This document shows, in pieces, positions 51,196-59,489 of a DNA stretch of 64,000 bases. Origin of the DNA: an uncultured Clostridia bacterium (lineage in GTDB: Bacteria; Bacillota; Clostridia; Christensenellales; Borkfalkiaceae). Numbering within the stretch: the first letter of the stretch is position 1; each line of letters begins with the position of its first letter. The translations under genes were made by a program, and so were the position numbers. Under the pieces are notes generated by a model. That model was not told where the DNA came from, searched no databases, and saw only the letters and a program-made list of their open reading frames with translations. The DNA lies in assembly GCA_934272745.1 (NCBI GenBank), contig CAKQSI010000002.1, positions 1 through 64,000 of the forward strand, in the 5' to 3' direction.

Positions 51196-52146
51196 ATGTG
51201 GAATCCGTTCAGAAGACAACAGCCCAAACTTGGGCTTGCCCTCGGCAGCGGCGGCGCCAAAGGAATGGCGCATCTGGGCGCGCTGAAAGCGTTTGAAGAA
51301 GAAAATATTACCTTCGATCTTGTGACGGGGACGAGTATCGGTTCCATCGTCGGGGCGGCGTACGCTTCCGGCATGAACTGGAAAGAAATTTACGACAAGA
51401 TCGGCGAACTGGATTTTACCACCATTCGCAAGCGCGGCATTCTGGCGCAGATCACCATGACCGACAGCGGCAATATCGAGCGCGCAGTGGCTTCCGTCCT
51501 CGGCGAAAATACCAGGATCGAAGACCTGCAAAAGCCTTTTTCCGCCGTCGCGGTGGACCTGAGGACGGGGGAAGAAGTCGTCCTTTCGCAAGGCAACGTC
51601 GCAAAAGCGGTTACGGCGTCTTCGGCGGTAGCGCCGGTGTTTACGCCGGTCGTTTACGGTGAGCGGCATCTGGTGGACGGCGCCTATTTAAACCCCATTC
51701 CTGCGGACGTGTGCCGCGCGATGGGGGCGGATATCGTCGTTTCCATCGATCTGTCTTCCAAAAAAAGCGCGACGACCGATTCGGTGAAAATGCTGGACGT
51801 ATTGCTGACCTCGGTCAAAATCGCGATGAAAAACGCCACCTATAAAGGCTATCACAACTCCGATTTCGTCATTCACCCCGATCTGTCCGCCTACTCCTCT
51901 TCCAAATTCGACGGCATTTACGAGATGTTTGAGATCGGGTACGAAGAAACCAAAAAACGCATGCCGGAAATCCTCGCTATGCTGCGCGCGCACCGCTATC
52001 GGTTGCCCGAAAAACGGCAGACGTCCCTTAAAAACGGGAACAATCCTTGCCCGCCGCAACTTTCCGCGCCTGCGGAAACCGGGAAAAATCCGGGGCAGAA
52101 CGACGCATCGGCAGACAGGGGAAAGGACGGCAAAAATAAGGGGTAA
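51196..52146 (+). CDS. Patatin-like phospholipase
   Basis: 316-residue Ser-Asp dyad lipid acyl hydrolase of the bacterial RssA/YchK type. The oxyanion loop LALGSGGAKGMAHLGALKA (residues about 13-31), nucleophile Ser47 in GTSIGSIVGA, and dyad Asp161 in LVDGAYLNPIP are all present. A low-complexity tail of about 40 residues (Pro, Asn, Asp, Lys) ends the protein. The ATG at 51196 has GGGAGG 6 nt upstream; the frame starts further upstream at 51172 without such a site. Substrate unknown; it acts in the cytoplasm or at the inner membrane face. Confidence 0.88.
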   Translation: MWNPFRRQQPKLGLALGSGGAKGMAHLGALKAFEEENITFDLVTGTSIGSIVGAAYASGMNWKEIYDKIGELDFTTIRKRGILAQITMTDSGNIERAVASVLGENTRIEDLQKPFSAVAVDLRTGEEVVLSQGNVAKAVTASSAVAPVFTPVVYGERHLVDGAYLNPIPADVCRAMGADIVVSIDLSSKKSATTDSVKMLDVLLTSVKIAMKNATYKGYHNSDFVIHPDLSAYSSSKFDGIYEMFEIGYEETKKRMPEILAMLRAHRYRLPEKRQTSLKNGNNPCPPQLSAPAETGKNPGQNDASADRGKDGKNKG

Positions 52147-52364
52147 TCCGTCTGCCGGAAAGAGGAAAAGATCCGAGCGCCGCTTTTGAAGCAGGAAGAG
52201 ATTCCAAACGGGCGGCGGTTTATGCCGGCGGGCGTTTTAACAACCGTCGTTTTATGACGAGCAGCGGCGCCTTTTGCTAAGAATGCCCGAAAAGGGCGGG
52301 ACGTTCCAAACCGAAGCACCCAAAAACCGGAGCAACCAAAATAAGTACAAAAGGAAAATTTTTT

Positions 52365-54074
52365 ATGGCAAATAAGAAAAGTAATCGGGATTCCTTACCG
52401 GAGGACACGAACGAAAAGGGGAAATCCTCGGCAAAGACCACCAAAAAGACCGCGAAAAGATCGGGCGGCAAACGCAAAAAGTCCAAAACCATACGTATTA
52501 CCGTGGGGTGGAAAGCGGTCATCGCGATTGCGGTTATCGTTGCGGCGATCTATCTTTGTTACCTCTTCATTCCGCCGTTTAAAAGTGCGGTCGATAAGTT
52601 TTTGAACGCATACGGCGGTTCCTCGCCCTCCGCTTCGGTTTCGCCGTCGCCTGCCGAAACGCCGACGGGAGATCCCGCCGCAAGCCCCTCCGGCTCCATC
52701 GATTTTCCCGAGGTGAAGGAGTCGCCGGATAACCCCTACTACGCCGCAGTGGAACAGAAAACTTCGACTTCCGCCGCGCGCGACCTCGTCGTGCACTTTA
52801 TGGACGTAGGACAGGGGGACAGCATTCTAGTGCAACTGCCCGACGGCAAAAATATGCTGATCGACGGCGGCGAAAAGGGTTCGGAAAAAGTTACCATTCC
52901 TTACATAAAAAGTCTGGGGATCACCGTGCTCGATTACGTCGTTGCCACCCATTCGGACAGCGATCACATCGGGGGACTGGACGACGTGATCAAAGATCCC
53001 GACATTCTGGCAAAAACCGTGTTCCTGCCGCAGATCAACACCGGGCGCATCACGACCGGTGTCTATCGCAGCCTGCTCGAAGCGGTGATCGCCGAAAACA
53101 GCAAAGTTTATTACAGCCGCGAAAAAATGGCGATCGCTTCCTCTTCGGAAAACGAGCCGTACTCTATTCACTTTTTGTCGCCGGGAGAAACGCAGATTTC
53201 CGCCATCAACAACACCAAGAAAAAGAACCCTTCCGCTGCGGAGAAAAACGACGTTTCGCCTATTATGCTGCTTTCCTATCAGGGGAAAAAGATCGTCTTT
53301 ACGGGCGACGCCAACTGCCCGGTAGAACGGCAGGTTATCACGAATTACGAAAACGGACTGTACGGCACGCTGGACCTAAGAAACATCGACCTGTTGAAAG
53401 CCGGACACCACGGCAGCAACGGCGATCAGATCAAACACGGTTCAACCTCGCAGGAGTTTTTGAACCTGCTGACTCCCAAAAACGTCGTCATTTCGGTAGG
53501 CGAGGGCAACACTTACGGACATCCGGAAGCGGAGGTGCTTTCCCGTATTGCGGGGATCGGCGCAACCTGCTACCGCACCGACATGAGCGGAACTGTGAAA
53601 GCGACCGTTCTTTCCGACCGGTCGCAAAATATGGTGATCAAAACCGAAAAAACGCCCGCTTCCAAAACTTCCGCAGAGGCGAAAAAAATTGCGGAAAGGA
53701 AAACTTCCGTTCTTGCGGCAGCGCTTTCGGGCAGGGTTCTGCCGGTATCTTTCGGGGAAGGTCTGAACGCGGAGCATTCGGCGTTTTCGCTTTGTGCGGG
53801 AGATTTGAGCGCCGGGCTTTCTGCGCTTCCGCTTGCCGCGAAAAATTTGAACGCGCAATATTCGGCATTCCCGCTTTGCGCGGGAGATTTGAGCGCCGGG
53901 CTTTCTGCGCTTCCGCTTGCCGCGAAAAATTTGAACGCGCAATATTCGGCATTCCCGCTTTGTGCGGGAGATAGGCAGCGCGCCCTTTTTGAAAAAAAGA
54001 GAACTACCGCCGCGTGGAATTTCCGCCCGGCGGCGATGATAACGGACAAGGAGAAGATGACTTATGCAGCCTGA
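52365..54074 (+). CDS. ComEC/Rec2-like metallo-beta-lactamase-fold protein with tandem-repeat tail
   Basis: 569-residue protein. The N-terminal about 45 residues are Lys-rich, then one membrane helix (about 47-66), then a Ser/Pro/Thr linker, so the rest lies outside the cell. The hydrolase domain (about 140-430) has HFMDVGQGDSILVQLP and the metal motif THSDSDHIGG, then FTGDANC and GHHGSNGDQ, as in the ComEC C-terminal nuclease-like domain. Residues about 465-535 consist of 28-residue tandem repeats. It overlaps the next gene by 11 bp. A role in DNA or nucleotide hydrolysis is inferred; the channel part of ComEC is absent. Confidence 0.82.
   Translation: MANKKSNRDSLPEDTNEKGKSSAKTTKKTAKRSGGKRKKSKTIRITVGWKAVIAIAVIVAAIYLCYLFIPPFKSAVDKFLNAYGGSSPSASVSPSPAETPTGDPAASPSGSIDFPEVKESPDNPYYAAVEQKTSTSAARDLVVHFMDVGQGDSILVQLPDGKNMLIDGGEKGSEKVTIPYIKSLGITVLDYVVATHSDSDHIGGLDDVIKDPDILAKTVFLPQINTGRITTGVYRSLLEAVIAENSKVYYSREKMAIASSSENEPYSIHFLSPGETQISAINNTKKKNPSAAEKNDVSPIMLLSYQGKKIVFTGDANCPVERQVITNYENGLYGTLDLRNIDLLKAGHHGSNGDQIKHGSTSQEFLNLLTPKNVVISVGEGNTYGHPEAEVLSRIAGIGATCYRTDMSGTVKATVLSDRSQNMVIKTEKTPASKTSAEAKKIAERKTSVLAAALSGRVLPVSFGEGLNAEHSAFSLCAGDLSAGLSALPLAAKNLNAQYSAFPLCAGDLSAGLSALPLAAKNLNAQYSAFPLCAGDRQRALFEKKRTTAAWNFRPAAMITDKEKMTYAA
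53758..53975. repeat. 84-bp tandem repeat inside the ComEC-like gene
   Basis: Units start at 53797, 53881 and (truncated) 53965, nearly identical, with a partial unit before. Each encodes 28 residues beginning GDLSAGLSALPLAAKN. Within a unit two 14-residue halves are themselves similar (LSAGLSALPLA and LNAQYSAFPLC). Confidence 0.92.
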
Positions 54075-56289
54075 ACAACTTTTGACGCGCGCGGTGTACG
54101 TAAAAGGCGCCGCGAAAGAGAAAAACCAACTGGCGCGGTTTACGCTTGCCCTTTCGGGGAAGGAACAAACGACGCTGTATCTTGCCGCCGGCAGCACGTT
54201 TTTGGGCAAGGTGAACGGTAAATTTGCCTTTTACGGGCCCATGCGTGCCGAACACGGCGCCGCCCTCTGTCACGAATACGATCTGACCAAAGTTTTGACC
54301 GAAAACGAAAACCTGCTGGAAATTTTCGTCACCGCCTACAATATCAACAGCTATTATATCGTGGACGAACCGGCGTTTTTCTCCGCCGCCGTCGTAAGAG
54401 GCGGCAAGACGGTTGCGACCGAACACGATTTTACCGCGTATAGAGAGCCGCAAAAAGCGCAGAAAGTACAGCGGTACAGTTTTCAGCGCGACTTTGTGGA
54501 GGTGTACGACCTGCGGAAGGCTTCCGTGTTATCGGAAACCGAAGAAGTTCCTCTGCCGCGGCTGAAGACTGTCAATCTCACCGCTCCGGACTACGGCGTA
54601 CTGGCGTGTTCCGCGATCGAACGCGGCGCAGCAGAAGAGCGCGACGGATTGTACCCGTATGCCATTCCCGACTATGCGCGGGTGGGCGGCACCTGCAAAG
54701 GATATCCGGAAAATGAACTGGAGGTAAATCTTTTAAATGAGATCAACCGCCTGTACTACCGCAAAAAGACCGAAAACGACGCGGCGCCTTACCGCTATAC
54801 GCTGTACGACGTCGGCAAAAACAAGACCGGCTTTATCAATTTCACCGTGGAAGCGGAAGAAGACGTCACCGTATATATCACTTTCGACGAAATTCTGTGC
54901 GAAGAAGAAAAGTCCGACCCCGCAAAGCGGAACACCGTCGATCCGGACGTACTGCGTCTTTCGCCCATGCACACCGATCCCGTCAACGGCGCAAAGGTGA
55001 TCTTCCCCAAAGGGCGACACGAATTCACGCTGATGGAACCGTACACCATGCGCTATTTAAAACTGACGGTAAAGGGCAAATGCGCGGTTTCGGACGTCTA
55101 TCTCCGCACGTACGAAAACCCGGACGCGTATAAAATGCAGATGCGGACGGGGGACGAAAAACTGGACGCGGTGGTTACGGCGGCGGCTTCCACCTTCTCG
55201 CAGAACGCGGTGGACGTACTGACCGACTGCCCCTCGAGAGAGCGCGCGGGCTGGCTGTGCGATTCCTTCTTCTCCGGCGCGGCGGAAACGTTCCTGACCG
55301 GCGAAAACAAGGTGGAAAAGCACTTTCTGACCACCATTTTGCATCACAACCAAAGCGAGATCGGCTATCTGCCGAAGGGCGTGTTTCCCATGTGCTACCC
55401 GGCGGATTTCCCCTCCAAGCAATACATACCCAACTGGGATATGTGGCTGGTGCTGGAACTTGCTTCGTACTTAAAGCGGACGGGCGACCGCGCGCTGATC
55501 GACGAATTCCGCGAAAAAATTTACGATCTCCTGCACTTTTTTGCGGGGTTTGAAAACGAAGACGGACTTCTGGAACGGCTGGACGGCTGGGTGTTCGTGG
55601 AATGGAGCCGCTGCAACGATCTGGTGCAGGACGTCAACTATCCTTCCAACATGGCGTATGCGGGGGTGCTTTCCGCCGCGGGCGAACTGTACGGCGACGA
55701 AGCGTTGAGGAAAAAGGCGCAGGCGGTGCTTGCCGAAGTGGAGAAGCAGTCCTTCAACGGGGAATTCTATCGCGACCGCGCGGTAAGAAAGGAGGGCGTT
55801 CTGACCGTAACGGAGGACGTGACCGAAACCTGCCAGTACTACGCGATGTTCTTCGGCTTGGTGACCAAAGAAAAGCACGCCGACCTGTTTGAAACCATGG
55901 TGCACCGCTTCGGACCCGAACGCGACGACAAGGCGACTTATCCCGCGGTGTGGCGTTCCAACGCCTTTATCGGCAACTATTTAAGGCTGGAAGTGCTGCT
56001 TTCTTACGGCTTGTACGAAGAAGCGCTGAAAGATTCGGCGGAATTCTTCTATAAAATGGCGCTCCGCACCGGCAGTTTGTGGGAACACGACAATCCGGGC
56101 GCTTCCTGCTGCCACGGGTTCGCCTCCAAAGCGGCGGCGTATATCGCGCAGGCGTATTTCGGCTACCTCGGCTGCGGTAAGTTCGGCGACCGGTTTATCG
56201 GAAAGGAAGGTTCCGCAAGCTTCCCCTACCACGGCAAGACGTACTGCGTGACCATTTCCGGCGGCAAGCGCGAAATTACCGTGCTGTAA
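54064..56289 (+). CDS. GH78-like alpha-L-rhamnosidase-type glycosidase
   Basis: 741-residue inverting (alpha/alpha)6-barrel glycosidase. The N-terminal half has beta-sandwich domains (KVNGKFAFYGPMRAEHGAA; later YDVGKNKTGFINFTVEAEE). The catalytic barrel begins near residue 365 with the family block DCPSRERAGWLCDS and continues with LERLDGWVFVEWSRCNDLVQDVNYPSN and LWEHDNPGASCCHGFAS, which carry conserved acidic residues. No signal peptide is seen, so it is probably cytoplasmic. AAGGAGAAG precedes the ATG, which overlaps the end of the upstream gene. Rhamnose is the usual substrate of the family. Confidence 0.82.
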   Translation: MQPEQLLTRAVYVKGAAKEKNQLARFTLALSGKEQTTLYLAAGSTFLGKVNGKFAFYGPMRAEHGAALCHEYDLTKVLTENENLLEIFVTAYNINSYYIVDEPAFFSAAVVRGGKTVATEHDFTAYREPQKAQKVQRYSFQRDFVEVYDLRKASVLSETEEVPLPRLKTVNLTAPDYGVLACSAIERGAAEERDGLYPYAIPDYARVGGTCKGYPENELEVNLLNEINRLYYRKKTENDAAPYRYTLYDVGKNKTGFINFTVEAEEDVTVYITFDEILCEEEKSDPAKRNTVDPDVLRLSPMHTDPVNGAKVIFPKGRHEFTLMEPYTMRYLKLTVKGKCAVSDVYLRTYENPDAYKMQMRTGDEKLDAVVTAAASTFSQNAVDVLTDCPSRERAGWLCDSFFSGAAETFLTGENKVEKHFLTTILHHNQSEIGYLPKGVFPMCYPADFPSKQYIPNWDMWLVLELASYLKRTGDRALIDEFREKIYDLLHFFAGFENEDGLLERLDGWVFVEWSRCNDLVQDVNYPSNMAYAGVLSAAGELYGDEALRKKAQAVLAEVEKQSFNGEFYRDRAVRKEGVLTVTEDVTETCQYYAMFFGLVTKEKHADLFETMVHRFGPERDDKATYPAVWRSNAFIGNYLRLEVLLSYGLYEEALKDSAEFFYKMALRTGSLWEHDNPGASCCHGFASKAAAYIAQAYFGYLGCGKFGDRFIGKEGSASFPYHGKTYCVTISGGKREITVL

Positions 56290-56309
56290 GAGTGTAAAGA
56301 ATGAAAAAT

Positions 56310-56477
56310 TCTAGGGATTCCACCATTCGCCATCCCTAACTATTTTTGCGGTGATAAACCGATTTATGCGGCGTTAAACGCCGCTCGTAGTACGCCCATG
56401 TACTGCGCCCGAACGGTCGCGGAAAATGGCGAAAAAGACGCCTTTTCGGTAATTAGTGATGACGAATGGAATCCCTA
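56310..56477. mobile_element. MITE-like element with terminal inverted repeats
   Basis: About 168 bp. The left end TAGGGATTCCACCATTCGCC and the right end GACGAATGGAATCCCTA are imperfect inverted repeats. A 15-bp direct repeat, TAAAGAATGAAAAAT, flanks it at 56295-56309 and 56476-56490, like a target duplication. Inside is a GCGGCGTTTAACGCCGC-type hairpin near 56369. No coding capacity. The right half recurs at 1-86. Confidence 0.75.
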
Positions 56478-56490
56478 AAGAATGAAAAAT

Positions 56491-56525
56491 CGGCGCCCCG
56501 CAAGGCAAAGCCTTGCGGGGCGCCG
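56491..56525. terminator. Terminator-like hairpin after the GH78-like gene
   Basis: Perfect 16-bp stem 56491-56506 / 56510-56525 (CGGCGCCCCGCAAGGC and complement) with AAA loop, followed by ATTAT. The MITE-like element may have been inserted between the gene and this hairpin. Confidence 0.7.
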
Positions 56526-56526
56526 A

Positions 56527-56584
56527 TTATAAACAAGTATCCGGTTGATGCGGGGCGCTTTTTATAAACAAGTATCCGGTTGAT
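56527..56584. repeat. 23-bp direct repeat
   Basis: TTATAAACAAGTATCCGGTT-GAT occurs at 56527-56549 and 56562-56584, 35 bp apart. Confidence 0.85.
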
Positions 56585-56676
56585 TTTGCGACAAATCAAT
56601 GTCCGAATTGGTTTTGTGACAAATTCTAAGGTTTCAGGTTCCCGAAAAAGCGCGCTGTGCCGTTTCCGATTATTTA

Positions 56677-56703
56677 TAGGGGTGACCATCGATCGTCCGC
56701 CTA
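56677..56703. repeat. REP-like palindrome
   Basis: TAGGGGTGACCATCGATCGT then CCGCCTA; related to the copies at 56786, 63464 and 63633. Confidence 0.75.
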
Positions 56704-56785
56704 AGGCATTCGTATTCGATATAATTTATTTAAGGGGGGAAAGGCAACCTTTTGCGGAGTACTGCCGTTAAGCCGAGTAACATTT

Positions 56786-56812
56786 TGTAGGGGCGATCAT
56801 CGATCGCCTGCC
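56786..56812. repeat. REP-like palindrome
   Basis: TGTAGGGGCGATCATCGATC then GCCTGCC. Differs by few bases from the copy inside the transposase gene at 63464-63488. Confidence 0.8.
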
Positions 56813-56949
56813 TGTGTGATTGTTTCTGCCGGCGCGGCAGGACTGTGCGGAAAGATAAATTCCGCGCCGCAGGGATTGCAAACGAAAGCCGTTTCGGAAA
56901 CGGGTATTCGATCCGAAAAATTATGCAGCCGGATTCTGCGGCGCCGGAA

Positions 56950-57672
56950 TTACTTGGCGGCGTTTTCCGGTTTGGAAGTGGGGCGTTCAAACACAATGTG
57001 TTCGCGCCGTCTTAAAATTTTAACTAAGTCGGCGTTATCCTTGGGGCGGGAGAGGAGATAAACGCCGCTTCCCACCGCGTCGGGCGTGTGGAAGTCGCTG
57101 CCCGCGGTAAAGATCAGGTCGTTTTCTTCCGCAAAAGCAAGCGCCTTGTCGTTGTGGCTGTCGTGCCCCGGGTGCCCGTTGAACACTTCTACACAGTCGA
57201 GATATTTGGGGTCGAGCAGCGTGATTCCCGCGCGGAAGGGGTGGGATTGCCCCATAAGCCAGCCCTTTTCGGTGGAAAGTTCGTATAATTCTTTCTGCGT
57301 CATGGGGAAGATCTCGTCGCCGCGTTCGGCAATCCATTCGGGGTCGACGCCGTAAAGCAGAATTTCGGCTTTCGGGGGATCGGGCTTATAATAGGTCAGG
57401 CAGTCCAGCAGAATCTCCATACCGAAAAAGACGTCGATGCCGTACTTTTCGCATTCCTTTTTCAAAGTGTAATAGCCGTCTAAGTAAAACGCGATGTTTT
57501 CCTTCGCGGTCGGCTTTTTATAACAGCAGTCGAACAGCGCCCGCACGAAATGGTTGGTGCAGACGATGCCGTCGTAACCGTTTTTGGCGTAGATTTCGGC
57601 AATGGTCTTTTCGTCCGTTTCCGCGCAGGGGGACTGGTGTAAGGTGTGCAGGTGCATTTCCAGTTTATACAT
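56950..57672 (-). CDS. PHP-domain phosphoesterase
   Basis: 240-residue protein of the polymerase-and-histidinol-phosphatase metal-hydrolase fold. The metal motifs are visible in order: EMHLHTLHQSPCAE (HxH), GIVCTNHFV, FFGMEILLDCL (Glu), GQSHPFR (His), VEVFNGHPGH, and GSDFHTPDAVG (Asp-x-His). AGGAAATTT lies before the ATG at 57670-57672. It stands alone on the minus strand. Whether it hydrolyses a sugar, nucleotide or histidinol phosphate cannot be decided. Confidence 0.87.
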   Translation of the reverse strand: MYKLEMHLHTLHQSPCAETDEKTIAEIYAKNGYDGIVCTNHFVRALFDCCYKKPTAKENIAFYLDGYYTLKKECEKYGIDVFFGMEILLDCLTYYKPDPPKAEILLYGVDPEWIAERGDEIFPMTQKELYELSTEKGWLMGQSHPFRAGITLLDPKYLDCVEVFNGHPGHDSHNDKALAFAEENDLIFTAGSDFHTPDAVGSGVYLLSRPKDNADLVKILRRREHIVFERPTSKPENAAK

Positions 57673-58078
57673 AAATTTCCTCTTTTGTCCGCTTGCGGGG
57701 CGCTTCCGCCTTAAGTCTTCGGTGACGGGCGGGCAGGGATTTCTATCGCAAGCGGGCGGCGGGCGTTTGGCGGATTTTTCCGCTACGCCGCATAGCCGAA
57801 AGTATTGTACTACGATTTTTCCCGTTTTGCAAACGATTTGCCCTCTTTTTTGCTAAGGAAAAATTTCGGAGGGTTTGCCTTGGCTTTCTTTGAAAGCGGG
57901 GTGCGGCGCCGAGCGGCGAAGGTGGGGAAATCGCGAGATTTTTACTTATTTTGGGGAAGTCGCGTAGCGCGGTTCCGCTTCCGGCGGGTTTTTGCGGCGG
58001 TTGTTTGGAGTGAAAAAGACCGCTTGTCGGTTTTTCCGCAAAAAAAGCAGAAAAAGATAAATTTTGCCTTGAAAAAGA

Positions 58079-58107
58079 TTGACTTTTTTTTCGGAATATA
58101 TTATACT
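58079..58107 (+). promoter_or_regulatory. sigma-A promoter of tRNA-Thr(GGT)
   Basis: TTGACT at 58079-58084, 17-bp spacer, TATACT at 58102-58107. Confidence 0.82.
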
Positions 58108-58143
58108 CTTAAACGCACGGCAAAGATTGCCGCAAAATTTGTT

Positions 58144-58219
<76 letters not shown>

Positions 58220-58227
58220 GTAAAAAA

Positions 58228-58258
58228 CGAATCTGCAATTTGCAGGTTCGTTTTTTTT
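58228..58258 (+). terminator. Terminator of tRNA-Thr(GGT)
   Basis: CGAATCTGCA (58228-58237) pairs with TGCAGGTTCG (58241-58250), one G-T wobble, followed by eight Ts. Confidence 0.88.
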
Positions 58259-58567
58259 GCGTAAAGAAAGCGGGCGGGTATTCCAAAGTCAGGGGTGGTC
58301 TTTACCCGAAGGACGATTCCCGCCGGAAACGTTCCGCTGCACGGAAAACTTGCCGGCAATTTTCAGGACCCCACCGGAAACCTTACGGACACAGAAAATT
58401 GCCGACAGTTTTTGGCTTGAAGGGCGCCCCTGCCGAAAGCGTTTTGCAGCACGGCAAAACTTCGCCCCTTCGGCGGGGCGAAGGGCGCGAAAAACGGGAT
58501 TGCCTTTCAAGACCGGGCAAAAAGACCGATCCTCTTTCTCAAGGCAGGGCAGGAGGTTTTTTGCGGG
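58259..58567. other. 309-bp intergenic region
   Basis: No gene supported. Related phrases such as CGGAAAACTTGCCG, GGAAACCTTACGG and CGGCAAAACTTCG suggest decayed repeats. A hairpin at 58460-58483 faces the XRE gene. Confidence 0.5.
58460..58483 (-). terminator. Possible terminator of the XRE gene
   Basis: CTTCGCCCC (58460-58468) pairs with GGGGCGAAG (58475-58483); on the minus strand it is followed by TTTTG. Confidence 0.5.
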
Positions 58568-58795
58568 CTATTGCCTTTCGGGACTCCCCTCGGTGCAGAG
58601 TAGTTCCGCGGGATCGACGTCCAGAACCACGCAAAGGTTGGCAAACGTGTCGAGCGCGGGCATCTTGTCCCCTTTGACATAGTGCGATACCGACTGTTGC
58701 GAAACTCCCAGCCGTTTCCCGATCTCGGTTTGCGAAAGTCCGCTTTGCCGAATGGCTTCCGCAACTCTTTTTTGTATCATGGATAGGGTTATCAT
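58568..58795 (-). CDS. XRE-family HTH regulator
   Basis: 75-residue small repressor-type protein. The HTH covers about residues 8-62 with GLSQTEIGKRLGVSQQSVSHYVKG, where LSQTEIGKRLG is helix 2 and QSVSHY the recognition helix. DTFANLCVVLDVDPAELL completes the five-helix fold. It has no effector domain. A TATAAT box lies 6 nt before the first ATG and no ribosome-binding site is visible, so translation may begin on a leaderless message or at the ATG five codons further in. It is divergent from a membrane protein gene with operator-like sites between them. Confidence 0.85.
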   Translation of the reverse strand: MITLSMIQKRVAEAIRQSGLSQTEIGKRLGVSQQSVSHYVKGDKMPALDTFANLCVVLDVDPAELLCTEGSPERQ

Positions 58796-58813
58796 ACGAT
58801 TATATTACAACCA

Positions 58814-58858
58814 AAGGGCGTAATTTGCTTGACATACGCCCATCGGGCGTGCTATGGT
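58814..58858. promoter_or_regulatory. Promoter with operator-like sites between divergent genes
   Basis: TTGACA at 58829-58834, 18-bp spacer, TATGGT at 58853-58858 for the plus-strand gene. Perfect inverted repeat ACGCCC-ATC-GGGCGT at 58836-58850 lies inside the spacer, and an extra GGGCGT at 58816-58821 lies upstream. This is a good candidate binding site for the XRE protein. Confidence 0.65.
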
Positions 58859-58907
58859 AGTATCTGTGATTTCATCGCAAATTTTGCGTGAGGAGAAAAA
58901 AGAGGGA

Positions 58908-59489
58908 ATGTGGTTTCTTTTGGTAGCGATTGCCGCGCTGGTTTTTGGGGCGATCCTGTTAGAAGTCATCGACAAAAAAGGAAAACAGAAGCGGGGCAAA
59001 GTGCCGGTCGAGGCGTCGCCGGCGGCGGAGAACACGGCTTCCGATTTCTGGTTTCTGGCGAACGAAACGGTTGCAAAGTGGATTTCCGTGGCGGCGGAAT
59101 ATTGCAGAGTTTCGATTGTGGAAGAACGGGAAAATGCGCATGCGTTCGCTATTCTTGCCAAACGCGATTGTTTCGTGTTCGGAATCGGACTGAACGAGCC
59201 GGAGGGCAAGCGCAGAAGAGCGGCGGAGGTTTCGCAACGGCGGGAAATTCTGCGCTATTATTTTTCGGACTATGGAATGCCCGTTTTATCCGTAAGGGAG
59301 AGCGTTGACGAGCGCGCCGCGTTTGCCCGGTGGGCGACGGAATGCGTGCGGGAATTATTGCAGAAAAACGGCGTGCTTGTAGAGGTGGAAGACTTGTGCC
59401 GCGCGTGCGGAAGCAACGGCGCGAAAGCAGACGACGCGCAAATCGGCGCAGTGTGCCGAATTGCTTACGCGCCGAAAAGTTTCTGGTAA
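58908..59489 (+). CDS. Hypothetical protein with one membrane helix, partner of XRE gene
   Basis: 193-residue protein not assigned to a family. A single N-terminal membrane helix (MWFLLVAIAALVFGAILLEV, residues 1-20) and a basic KKGKQKR stretch place the rest in the cytosol. A mixed alpha/beta domain follows with a conserved-looking ILAKRDCFVFGIGL strand. The C-terminus has EDLCRACGSNG, a possible metal or redox CxxC. The ATG at 58908 is chosen because it starts the helix; AGGAG lies 12 nt upstream. An in-frame start at 58854 would overlap the -10 box. Function unknown. Confidence 0.7.
   Translation: MWFLLVAIAALVFGAILLEVIDKKGKQKRGKVPVEASPAAENTASDFWFLANETVAKWISVAAEYCRVSIVEERENAHAFAILAKRDCFVFGIGLNEPEGKRRRAAEVSQRREILRYYFSDYGMPVLSVRESVDERAAFARWATECVRELLQKNGVLVEVEDLCRACGSNGAKADDAQIGAVCRIAYAPKSFW

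Larger units (their letters stand above)
56290..56949. other. 660-bp repeat-rich intergenic region
   Basis: Contains the full MITE-like element, a terminator hairpin, a 23-bp direct repeat and two REP-like palindromes. No gene is supported; short open frames lack ribosome-binding sites. Confidence 0.8.

Noticed and set aside
52365..54074. Full ComEC DNA-uptake channel
   Set aside because: The protein has one membrane helix and only the hydrolase domain; the multi-helix channel is missing.
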